5,015 nucleotides of DNA from Halobacteriovoraceae bacterium (GTDB lineage: Bacteria > Bdellovibrionota > Bacteriovoracia > Bacteriovoracales > Bacteriovoracaceae): NCBI GenBank assembly GCA_018663815.1, contig JABJPQ010000637.1, positions 1-5,015 of the forward strand, read 5' to 3'. The position numbers and the translations under genes were made by a program. Positions 1-5,015 of the stretch are shown in pieces (position 1 is the stretch's first letter; each line of letters opens with the position of its first letter). The notes beneath the pieces were generated by a model that was not told where the DNA came from, did no database searches, and saw only the letters and a program-made list of their open reading frames with translations.

Positions 1-416
1 AGAGTTGCTCCAATAAGCTTAGATTCAACTTTTCTGTAAACCATTTTGTCCTTAAGAGAAACCTCCATATCGCTTACCTTGGCAAATGAGTCGAGAAAGT
101 GCGCATCAAAAATAATTTTGTTTTTTTTCAACACACCAACTTTTTTCTTTGAACTAAATAATCCACTACCTTCAACAAAGATATTATTATCTTTATCAAT
201 AGAGGTTTCTGTGTATCGACATCCCCAAAATAAAAAGGCACAACCACCAGCTCCTTCAGTGTAACGAGCAGATTGTCCACTGAAAACTAACTCACGGTCA
301 AAGACACTAATTTTCTCCTTAAGTTGCACCTTACAAGCATTTTGAGGCACTGGCTTGTTTGCACAAGATGTTACTAGTATACATAATCCAATTAATTTTA
401 ATGTTGTGTTTTTCAT
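1..416 (-). CDS. Putative lipoprotein, 3' end missing (cut by window edge)
   Basis: The minus strand is open from an ATG at 416-414 to the window edge, giving 138 codons with no stop. The N-terminus is a lipoprotein signal: basic start (MKN), hydrophobic stretch (residues 6-15) and lipobox VTSC with the lipidated cysteine at C18; Ala at +2 predicts outer-membrane sorting by the E. coli rule. The start is fixed by a GGAG Shine-Dalgarno (complement of 422-425) five bases upstream. The mature part has cysteines at 28, 59 and 66; C59 and C66 bracket a hydrophobic stretch (CAFLFWGC). The rest alternates short beta-like segments with Lys-rich turns. An eight-A run in the coding strand (complement of 121-128) encodes part of KKN. 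I do not recognise the family, and the function is unknown. It is transcribed divergently from the four-gene block at 626. Confidence 0.82.
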   Translation of the reverse strand, partial: MKNTTLKLIGLCILVTSCANKPVPQNACKVQLKEKISVFDRELVFSGQSARYTEGAGGCAFLFWGCRYTETSIDKDNNIFVEGSGLFSSKKKVGVLKKNKIIFDAHFLDSFAKVSDMEVSLKDKMVYRKVESKLIGAT

Positions 417-526
417 TTTTTCTCCATTTTCTAGTTAGAATTGTTTGCTGTTGTCACTTATAGAATATTGCTGAATTTGGTAATGATGAATGAATTGATA
501 GTATAATTTGTATGCTTTAGTTGTAG

Positions 527-553
527 TTTAGGTATACTTGTCATGATTTAGGT
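527..553 (+). repeat. TTTAGGT direct repeat, 20-base period
   Basis: The heptamer TTTAGGT occurs at 527-533 and again at 547-553, exactly 20 bases apart. A near copy, TTTAGTT, lies at 516-522, 11 bases before the first. Spacings of about one and two helical turns would put all three on one face of the DNA, which fits a binding site for a regulator upstream of the operon at 626. No known regulator is recognised from the motif. Confidence 0.35.
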
Positions 554-572
554 TTGTAATGTCAATACAACC
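551..572. promoter_or_regulatory. Small inverted repeat, possible operator
   Basis: TTGTA at 554-558 and TACAA at 566-570 form a perfect five-base inverted repeat around seven bases. With the flanking GGT and CC the symmetry extends to GGTTTGTA / TACAACC with one extra T. The size and dyad are those of a dimeric regulator site, but it is short for an AT-rich region and could be chance. It lies 55-75 bases before the first operon gene. Confidence 0.25.
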
Positions 573-625
573 TTCACATTGAAGTCTGTGGATGATAGAT
601 ATATTTAAGAGATTACGGAGAGAGA

Positions 626-1258
626 ATGAAAATATTTTTTATATTATTTACAGTGTCGATGACCTGTTGCACCTATGCGTCAGAAGTAAGTGATGATGCT
701 CAGTTTTTTGAGTATTTTGAACAACAATTAAAGAGTAAAACCTTTTCCCAGTTACATCCTTGTGAACATATTAGTCGATATCAGGACAGGCTAGAATCCT
801 ATGAAGTTATGTGTGATGGTAGTGCGAGAAATCAAACTTGTTTTAGTCTTATTTTAACGAGTGATAAAGAATTTGATAAAAGTGTGTTTGACTGTAATGA
901 AAATATGCAACAAATTGTCTCGACGAACGGGGATGTGGAATATTACTCAAAAGAAGAGTTTCAACATAATAAGGGGAATTATGTCAGATTATTTTTTGAG
1001 AATGCAGAGGAATTAATTGGCTACCGAGCTGACTTTAAGATTCTTAGTTATAAAAAAGCTAAAATGACTCTGGGGCACTTGAGTGGGAGATCTCGAAAAA
1101 TTGATATTATTAATGTTTTTGGTGAGATTATCTTTAAAGATTTTAACTACACAGAAAAATTTATTTTAAGTGTTTCACCTAACGTTGCTGCAACAATGCA
1201 AGTTCTTCGATTTAGGATGGGAAGTTCAAATATTACTCGTTTTTTAGATTATAAGTAG
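626..1258 (+). CDS. Exported protein of unknown function, four cysteines
   Basis: The product is 210 residues. Its N-terminus is a signal peptide: MK, a hydrophobic core at residues 3-13, and a likely signal peptidase I cut after A18 (TYA before SEV). The CC pair at 14-15 is not preceded by a proper lipobox, so a lipoprotein is less likely. The mature protein would be about 190 residues with cysteines at 46, 63, 72 and 90, enough for two disulfide bonds, all in the N-terminal half. The C-terminal half is cysteine-free, mixed basic and hydrophobic, with no recognisable motif and no further membrane segment. The ATG has a good GGAG Shine-Dalgarno five bases upstream (617-620). It is the first gene of a tight four-gene block, six bases before the metalloprotease gene, so it may assist, inhibit or accompany that enzyme; this is inference from position only. 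I do not recognise a family. Confidence 0.8.
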   Translation: MKIFFILFTVSMTCCTYASEVSDDAQFFEYFEQQLKSKTFSQLHPCEHISRYQDRLESYEVMCDGSARNQTCFSLILTSDKEFDKSVFDCNENMQQIVSTNGDVEYYSKEEFQHNKGNYVRLFFENAEELIGYRADFKILSYKKAKMTLGHLSGRSRKIDIINVFGEIIFKDFNYTEKFILSVSPNVAATMQVLRFRMGSSNITRFLDYK

Positions 1259-1264
1259 GTTATT

Positions 1265-2431
1265 ATGAAGTTCGTTTCTTTTTATTTATTTCTGTTTACT
1301 TTCTCTTTTTCTTTGTTTGCTGGAGAGGAAGGGGGATGGCATAGCTCAGGTGGAGAACTATTTAAAGATGCTCATAATCCTTGGTTTGTTAAAAATACAA
1401 ACACTATAAAGTATTGTTTTGAACATGATCAATCTAGCTTCTCAGCAAATCGAGCAACAGTTGAACTCGAAATATCTAAAGCATTTAATTACTGGCAAAA
1501 GGAATTTGAAAAATCAAGCGTTAGCAATGCAGTAGGAACCTTTAATCTTGGTTCTCAACGAATTGAACAGGTCAGTTGTGGAGTAGAGACTGATATTGTA
1601 TTTAAATTCGGATATGGAACACTAACTAAAAAAGAAATTGTCCACCTTGTTAAACCTGAAAAATATATTGGTGTAACAATACGAAAGGAGTATGACCCTG
1701 AAAGTTTAAAGGGCCAGGGAATAATTTATATTTCTTCGGATAAAGGTGTTCATCGCTATGAAAACCCTGATGGTAATTTAATTTCTTTTGCTTGGAAAAA
1801 CTCAAAGTTACTGCTCTTTGCTTTGATACATGAGCTTGGGCATGTTTACGGAATTCCTCATTCAGGAAATGGAGTAATGAGCCAAATATTCCTGGATCAA
1901 CTTCTTAATAAATACTTGGTGGAAAGTTTTTTGAAGTTACCTCTTGAATCTTTTTTACAGCCTAATACGAGTATTTCCAGCTGTAATCTTGAACGAAAAA
2001 TTAAAACCTTTGTTTTTAACTTAAGTCCAAACGAAAACTGTATTCGTATAGATGTAAAGAAAAATGGGGATTATAATTTATTTGCGGTAAATGATAAAAA
2101 AGAAACAAGATTGATTGGTTTTTTAAAAGGGATTTATCCTGAGTTGTGGGATGTGAATAGTCGTCCCGCAAGCATTTTACAAATCACTAAAAAACAGATG
2201 GTATTTACTCCTAAACAGACTGGTTTCCGAAATTTTATGTATGGACCTGTTAGTCTTGATCAGGGATATCGTGGAACGCTAATGATAAATAATTCGCTTC
2301 CAAGAGCGGTCTATTTGAAAGTTCGCTCAAATTCTTTTGCAATTTATGGGGAGTACAAAAAGAAAACTCAACCATTATTCATCATGCAATCACCACTTAG
2401 TATATTATTACTTAAAGAACCAATTCTCTAG
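1265..2431 (+). CDS. Exported matrixin-like zinc metalloprotease (metzincin)
   Basis: The product is 388 residues, predicted to hydrolyse peptide bonds outside the cytoplasm. A signal peptide covers residues 1-19 (cut after SLFA). The zinc site is HELGHVYGIPH at 189-199, matching HExxHxxGxxH: zinc ligands H189, H193 and H199, catalytic E190. M205 in VMS follows H199 by six residues and is a likely Met-turn. Upstream there are matrixin-like elements in the right order: helix ISKAFNYWQKEF (70-81), strand TDIVFKFG (109-116), then GIIYIS (152-157) and a hydrophobic lead into the zinc helix. C51 and C105 could pair, as could C240 and C259. Residues from about 210 on (some 180) form a probably beta-rich C-terminal region I cannot assign. 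There is no obvious propeptide. The start is six bases after the previous stop, with a weak AGG (1257-1259) overlapping that stop, so translational coupling is likely. The substrate is unknown; prey or host protein, or envelope processing, are possibilities only. Confidence 0.88.
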   Translation: MKFVSFYLFLFTFSFSLFAGEEGGWHSSGGELFKDAHNPWFVKNTNTIKYCFEHDQSSFSANRATVELEISKAFNYWQKEFEKSSVSNAVGTFNLGSQRIEQVSCGVETDIVFKFGYGTLTKKEIVHLVKPEKYIGVTIRKEYDPESLKGQGIIYISSDKGVHRYENPDGNLISFAWKNSKLLLFALIHELGHVYGIPHSGNGVMSQIFLDQLLNKYLVESFLKLPLESFLQPNTSISSCNLERKIKTFVFNLSPNENCIRIDVKKNGDYNLFAVNDKKETRLIGFLKGIYPELWDVNSRPASILQITKKQMVFTPKQTGFRNFMYGPVSLDQGYRGTLMINNSLPRAVYLKVRSNSFAIYGEYKKKTQPLFIMQSPLSILLLKEPIL

Positions 2432-2434
2432 GAG
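2430..2434 (+). promoter_or_regulatory. Shine-Dalgarno AGGAG overlapping upstream stop codon
   Basis: AGGAG shares its first two bases with the TAG stop (2429-2431) of the metalloprotease gene and lies five bases before the ATG at 2440. It fixes the start of the lipoprotein gene and supports co-transcription and coupled translation of the two. Confidence 0.7.
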
Positions 2435-2439
2435 ATAAA

Positions 2440-3126
2440 ATGAAATTTTTATTGGCGTTTTCTCTAATACTTTTTCTTTTAAGCTGCAACGACAGCAGTA
2501 GTAATGGTAGCGCTAAAAAAGGTGATGGCAATGATGGTGATAAGGACGATGGTATGACCTGCATCGAGACTGCTGAAGGGCAAAGGGATTGTGAGAGCTC
2601 TGAAGAAGGGAAGAATCCAAACCGGCAAAACGATGTTGTTATTGAGGATACAGAAGGAAGAGAATACTTTGAGCAGTTTTTATTTAAAAAGGAAGACGTT
2701 GGTGATGACCCCGATTTTCCAGAATATCAATTCCGTTTTCTGATGGCCGGTATGTTTCGTGATTTTACTTCCGTTGCAGGAGAAAAAATGGGAGCAAACT
2801 TAGGAATTGGACTTTTTGAAGATGGATCTTTTAAAGTAAAATATTTAGAAATTAAATATACTGGTAACGGAACCTTTCAATCTACTGGGTGTAAAGAGAC
2901 TGCAGGAACATGGAGTGTTATTAATAACTTTATAGAACTTGATATTAATGGAACTATTTATTTAAGAGGAAGGAAAATTTTTAAAGATAATCAGCATATG
3001 ATTTTATTTAGTCTTGAAAGACCACTCCTTTCGGACAATGCAATTGTTATTGGGTTTGATATGGGACTTGGCTATACAAATATTGGTTATCCTGAAAAAC
3101 TAGTTTTAAAATGTAGCGGATTTTAA
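2440..3126 (+). CDS. Lipoprotein with acidic linker, possible beta-barrel domain
   Basis: The product is 228 residues. Residues 1-16 are a lipoprotein signal peptide ending in the lipobox LLSC, with lipidated C16. A flexible low-complexity linker follows (about 17-60), rich in Ser, Gly, Asn and Asp, and strongly acidic around 29-38. It contains C41 and C51, which may form a small disulfide loop. The folded part, about 65-228, has alternating hydrophobic beta-like segments. GCKETAGTWSV at 150-160 followed by FIELDINGT resembles the 'G.W....n.i.l' pattern of small lipocalin-like barrels, but this is only a resemblance. C151 and C225 could pair. It is the third gene of the block, eight bases after the protease stop with a strong Shine-Dalgarno, and seven bases before the regulator. 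A surface-tethered partner, substrate or inhibitor of the protease is possible but unproven. I do not recognise a named family. Confidence 0.83.
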   Translation: MKFLLAFSLILFLLSCNDSSSNGSAKKGDGNDGDKDDGMTCIETAEGQRDCESSEEGKNPNRQNDVVIEDTEGREYFEQFLFKKEDVGDDPDFPEYQFRFLMAGMFRDFTSVAGEKMGANLGIGLFEDGSFKVKYLEIKYTGNGTFQSTGCKETAGTWSVINNFIELDINGTIYLRGRKIFKDNQHMILFSLERPLLSDNAIVIGFDMGLGYTNIGYPEKLVLKCSGF

Positions 3127-3133
3127 TTTTACT

Positions 3134-3952
3134 ATGATTTATAACCATATTGATTATAAAGTTATTTTAAAAAACAAGATTAAAGAACTTCAAAAAAAAA
3201 GAAGTTCTTTAACCATGAAACTTATAGCAACTCAATTAGGAGTTCAGTCTACCTATTTTTCAAAGTTTTTTAACCAGGAAAAGACACATTTAAATGATGA
3301 TCATTTATTTTTACTCGTTAAAATTTTAGAATTTTGTGCTGAAGAGATAGATTATATTTTTTTATTAAAGGCATTTTCACTATCTCAAGAAAAAATTCGT
3401 AAAGACTTTTTACTTATAAAGATTGAAGCCTGTCGGAAAGAGAAAAAACTCAATGCTAAAATTGCTAGTTCCGAACGCAGTCGCATGGATGATGAAATGA
3501 GCTACTTGTTAAACCCATTATGCCTATTAGTGCATTTTGCTTTGTACATTGATCAATATCGTAATTTTCCTTTTCGACTTTGTGAGACACTAAATATTTC
3601 TTATCAACAGTTTCAAGAAATCCTACGAGTTTTAGTCGCAAATGAAATGATAGAGCTGGGAGAAGAACAAGAAATAAAAAGTGTTAAGCCAAGTAAAATT
3701 CATTATGGCAAAAATCATCCACTTATGCGCGTCCACCAGTCTCTCCTGAAAACGAAAATTAACTCTGCTCTGCTAAAAGTGGAAGAAAAAGATAAACATT
3801 CTCTTTTAGTGACCTTTAGCAGTGACAAAAGAAGTTTTGAAAAAATAAAGGATGCTTTTCAAAGTTTTTTAAAAGAGGCTGAAGAGATTGATAAAAAGGC
3901 AAAAAATGAAGGTGTCTATCAACTCAATTTTGATCTGTTTAAGTGGTTATAG
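3134..3952 (+). CDS. TIGR02147/DUF4423 family DNA-binding regulator
   Basis: The product is 272 residues, the usual size for this family, with no signal peptide, so it is cytoplasmic. The start (IDYKVILKNKIKELQ) fits the family's N-terminal 'DYR.FL.....L' pattern and supports the ATG at 3134. An XRE-like helix-turn-helix spans about 25-62 (IATQLGVQSTYFSKFF at 31-46). A second winged-helix-like region lies at about 144-180 within the DUF4423 part. The end, VYQLNFDLF at 261-269, matches the family's C-terminal signature 'VYqLn..lFP'. Members are putative transcription regulators common in Bdellovibrionota and Fibrobacteres; targets are not established. As the last gene of the block, seven bases after the lipoprotein stop, it probably regulates its own operon (inference). 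There is no good Shine-Dalgarno: the nearest is GCGGA at 3116-3120, too far away. The early coding region holds a 12-bp inverted repeat with an A9 loop. A start at M28 would delete the conserved N-terminus. Confidence 0.88.
   Translation: MIYNHIDYKVILKNKIKELQKKRSSLTMKLIATQLGVQSTYFSKFFNQEKTHLNDDHLFLLVKILEFCAEEIDYIFLLKAFSLSQEKIRKDFLLIKIEACRKEKKLNAKIASSERSRMDDEMSYLLNPLCLLVHFALYIDQYRNFPFRLCETLNISYQQFQEILRVLVANEMIELGEEQEIKSVKPSKIHYGKNHPLMRVHQSLLKTKINSALLKVEEKDKHSLLVTFSSDKRSFEKIKDAFQSFLKEAEEIDKKAKNEGVYQLNFDLFKWL
3180..3212. repeat. Perfect 12-bp inverted repeat with A9 loop inside regulator gene
   Basis: TTAAAGAACTTC (3180-3191) and GAAGTTCTTTAA (3201-3212) are exact reverse complements separated by nine A's (3192-3200). 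It lies in codons 16-27 of the regulator gene, just before the helix-turn-helix. In mRNA it would form a hairpin with an all-A loop; as DNA it is a 33-base dyad that could bind a dimeric protein. It is not an intrinsic terminator on either strand because the homopolymer is in the loop rather than after the stem. The A9 run is also a potential slippage site. Confidence 0.75.
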
Positions 3953-3974
3953 ACGAAGCTCATACTTCGCCTAT
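3949..3974 (-). terminator. Stem-loop between convergent genes, possible terminator
   Basis: On the minus strand, ATAGGCGAAG and CTTCGTCTAT can pair over ten bases around a six-base loop, with one G-U wobble, starting about ten bases after the stop of the lipoprotein gene (3985-3987). On the plus strand the same bases give an A-C mismatch and the stem overlaps the TAG stop of the regulator gene. Neither side has a T-run, so this is not a canonical intrinsic terminator. Its place between converging genes makes a shared transcription-end structure plausible. Confidence 0.35.
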
Positions 3975-3984
3975 TACGACAGTA

Positions 3985-4488
3985 TTAATCACATATTTTT
4001 ATTTCAACTTTTCCTCCTAGATAATTTTGAGGGTCATAGGCAGCTTTAAGAGTTGCATAGGCAAAATCGTCATTTATTTCTTCAATTTTTATAAAACCGA
4101 TTGTTGCAATAAGGTTTTGATATCCATTGTCTGAGTTAAAGCTGAGTGTCATGTTATTAAGGTTATTAAAACTAATCTTTGAAACTTCTAATTTTCCAGA
4201 ATAAAGCGCCATAGCTGCTTGAGGGAAGTGGGAACAAGCATCACTGATTTCTTCATCATAGAAAGAATAGTTGTACTTAGTAGGATCAAGGATTGATTTT
4301 TTGGCTATAGCATATGTGTAGCGCCAACTTGCTCCATTTATTTTACCATTTAGCTCATTTTGGGTATCAATATCTTCATGAGCTAAAGCACCATCTTTGG
4401 TACTTGGCTTTTCATCTGCTGAGACTTCAGCCTCAATACAACTAATAAGTAACATTCCCATACTTAATAAAATAAATAACTTTTTCAT
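3985..4488 (-). CDS. Putative lipoprotein, 167 residues
   Basis: The start is ATG at 4488-4486, with an AGGAG Shine-Dalgarno (complement of 4494-4498) five bases upstream. Residues 1-17 are a lipoprotein signal (MKK, hydrophobic core, lipobox LISC, lipidated C17). A polar linker rich in Glu, Asp and Ser runs to about residue 45. The folded part begins with LNGKINGASW (46-55), a 'G.i.G..W' opening often seen in small beta-rich lipoproteins of this bacterial group (my recollection, not verified), and ends with YLGGKVEIKIC, placing a cysteine one residue before the C-terminus. C85 and C166 could form a disulfide tying the domain's end to its middle. The function is unknown. It converges on the regulator gene and is separated by 206 bases from the upstream beta-propeller gene, so it probably has its own promoter. 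Confidence 0.83.
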   Translation of the reverse strand: MKKLFILLSMGMLLISCIEAEVSADEKPSTKDGALAHEDIDTQNELNGKINGASWRYTYAIAKKSILDPTKYNYSFYDEEISDACSHFPQAAMALYSGKLEVSKISFNNLNNMTLSFNSDNGYQNLIATIGFIKIEEINDDFAYATLKAAYDPQNYLGGKVEIKICD

Positions 4489-4694
4489 TTTTTCTCCTGC
4501 TGTTGTTTGTCTTGTTGTCTTTAGTTTGCTACAGCGGTTTGATGTTGATGATGAATTAATAGTAGAAAATGGAGAGGGAAATTATACCTATAGTACAATA
4601 TTTAGCTTGTAGTCGTGTTTTATTATATTGTGACTGTTTAAAATATCTTTTTTCTGTTTTCAAAATGAGTATGCATGATCAACAACTATGTGAG
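4489..4694 (-). promoter_or_regulatory. Leader and candidate promoter of the lipoprotein gene at 3985-4488
   Basis: This 206-base gap lies between two minus-strand genes. The best promoter element is TATAAT on the minus strand (complement of 4581-4586), about 93 bases before the lipoprotein start, which would give a leader of roughly 85 bases; no convincing -35 is seen. The block TACTATTAATTCATCATC (complement of 4547-4564) resembles one at a similar distance before the other minus-strand lipoprotein gene. No clear T-tailed hairpin follows the propeller gene's stop, and no small gene is evident. Confidence 0.35.
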
Positions 4695-5015
4695 CTAGTA
4701 ACTTGGTATCTCAATTATCTGCCAAGGATAATTCAATAATCCTCCACCTAAATTTTGAACAAAACTGAGGCTTCCCGCAACGGAGTCATAAGATAACTCA
4801 ACTATATAATGATACCCCACATCCGTTACCAGAATATTGCCATTCGCTTTTTGCTCAACACCCCTCGGGGAGCTAATGATGGTTGAGTCGTTAAATGAAG
4901 CTAAGGTAGAAGCAAAAGTGCTATTGTAAACAACAATAGAATCTGTCGTTCCCTCCCAACTAGCAACAATACTTCCATCTGCAAGTTCATCACAACCATA
5001 GCCATTAGTTGTCGC
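4695..5015 (-). CDS. NHL-repeat / beta-propeller-like protein, C-terminal fragment
   Basis: The minus strand is open from the right window edge to a TAG at 4697-4695, giving the last 106 residues of a longer protein whose start is outside the window. Within the fragment, SPRGVEQKANGNILVTD at 49-65, continuing to GYHYIVEL (67-74), fits the NHL repeat pattern 'P.Gv....nGni.VtD.gnh.I..'. An earlier stretch, GCDELADGSIVAS at 7-19 followed by DSIVVYN, looks like another blade. NHL and related blades build beta-propellers that usually act as protein or ligand-binding scaffolds, often exported. The last residues (WQIIEIPSY) may close the final blade. Function and localisation cannot be told from the fragment. 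It is read in the same direction as the lipoprotein gene at 3985-4488, but the gap of 206 bases argues against a tight operon. Confidence 0.75.
   Translation of the reverse strand, partial: ATTNGYGCDELADGSIVASWEGTTDSIVVYNSTFASTLASFNDSTIISSPRGVEQKANGNILVTDVGYHYIVELSYDSVAGSLSFVQNLGGGLLNYPWQIIEIPSY

Larger units (their letters stand above)
417..625. promoter_or_regulatory. Divergent intergenic region with candidate promoters
   Basis: These 209 bases separate the lipoprotein gene ending its 5' side at 416 (minus) from the operon starting at 626 (plus), so they should hold both promoters. The clearest -10-like site reads TATAAT on the plus strand (502-507) and TATACT on the minus strand (505-500). 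Neither has a convincing -35; the best plus-strand candidate is TTGGTA at 477-482 with a long 19-base spacer. A second, weaker plus-strand option is TATATT at 600-605, close to the gene. The Shine-Dalgarno for the first operon gene is GGAG at 617-620. A direct repeat and an inverted repeat are listed separately. No small gene is evident. Confidence 0.45.

Noticed and set aside
46..264. 72-codon open frame on the plus strand
   Set aside because: It lies antisense to the lipoprotein gene at 1-416, which has a signal peptide, lipobox and Shine-Dalgarno; the plus-strand product is a low-complexity Phe/Thr/Pro-rich sequence with no ribosome site of note.
656..670. Lipoprotein reading of the first operon gene at the CC pair (residues 14-15)
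   Set aside because: The residues before the cysteine are S-M-T, which lack the Leu at -3 and small Ala/Gly/Ser at -1 of a lipobox; an ordinary signal peptide cut after A18 fits better.
1571..1594. SCGVETD (residues 104-110 of the metalloprotease) as a matrixin cysteine switch (PRCGxPD)
   Set aside because: The resemblance is partial and it falls inside the catalytic-domain-like region, after the first helix, instead of in a propeptide. A disulfide with C51 is as likely.
4397..4612. 71-codon open frame on the plus strand
   Set aside because: It overlaps the 5' end and leader of the minus-strand lipoprotein gene in antisense, and its hydrophobic start is the complement of that gene's signal-peptide region. 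No good ribosome site is present.
4861..4870. CCCCTCGGGG palindrome-like sequence
   Set aside because: A two-base loop is too small for a stable hairpin, and the bases are explained by the codons for Ser-Pro-Arg-Gly in the beta-propeller gene.
4921..4939. Seven-base inverted repeat CTATTGT / ACAATAG with a five-base loop
   Set aside because: It lies inside the beta-propeller coding sequence, is short for AT-rich DNA and has no T-run or positional logic.

Overview
The window is AT-rich (about one third G+C by eye) and holds seven genes, two of them cut by the window edges. It looks like chromosomal sequence from a Bdellovibrionota bacterium, most likely the Bacteriovoracia side (Bacteriovorax, Halobacteriovorax, Peredibacter). 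The basis is one protein of the TIGR02147/DUF4423 family, which is typical of Bdellovibrionota and Fibrobacteres, together with low G+C and a dense set of lipoproteins and secreted proteins. This placement is inference; no rRNA or marker gene is present. I see no phage, insertion sequence, CRISPR or tRNA.

Layout. Positions 1-416 (minus) carry the 5' part of a lipoprotein gene that runs off the left edge. A divergent intergenic region, 417-625, contains overlapping -10-like elements, a TTTAGGT direct repeat and a small inverted repeat. Positions 626-3952 (plus) form a compact four-gene block with gaps of 6, 8 and 7 bases: a small exported protein with four cysteines, an exported matrixin-like zinc metalloprotease, a lipoprotein with an acidic linker, and a TIGR02147/DUF4423 helix-turn-helix regulator. 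An imperfect stem-loop at 3949-3974 separates this block from a convergent minus-strand lipoprotein gene (3985-4488). After a 206-base gap, positions 4695-5015 (minus) hold the 3' end of a gene for an NHL-repeat, beta-propeller-like protein that enters from the right edge.

How the genes may work together. The spacing of 626-3952 strongly suggests one transcript: three cell-envelope or secreted products with a DNA-binding regulator as the last gene. A reasonable inference is that the regulator controls its own operon and that the protease acts outside the cytoplasm, alone or with its two exported neighbours. No substrate can be deduced. The most unusual DNA structure is a perfect 12-bp inverted repeat around a run of nine A's, inside the first 80 bases of the regulator's coding sequence (3180-3212). 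The regulator also lacks a clear Shine-Dalgarno sequence, so its expression may depend on coupling to the upstream gene and on this hairpin.
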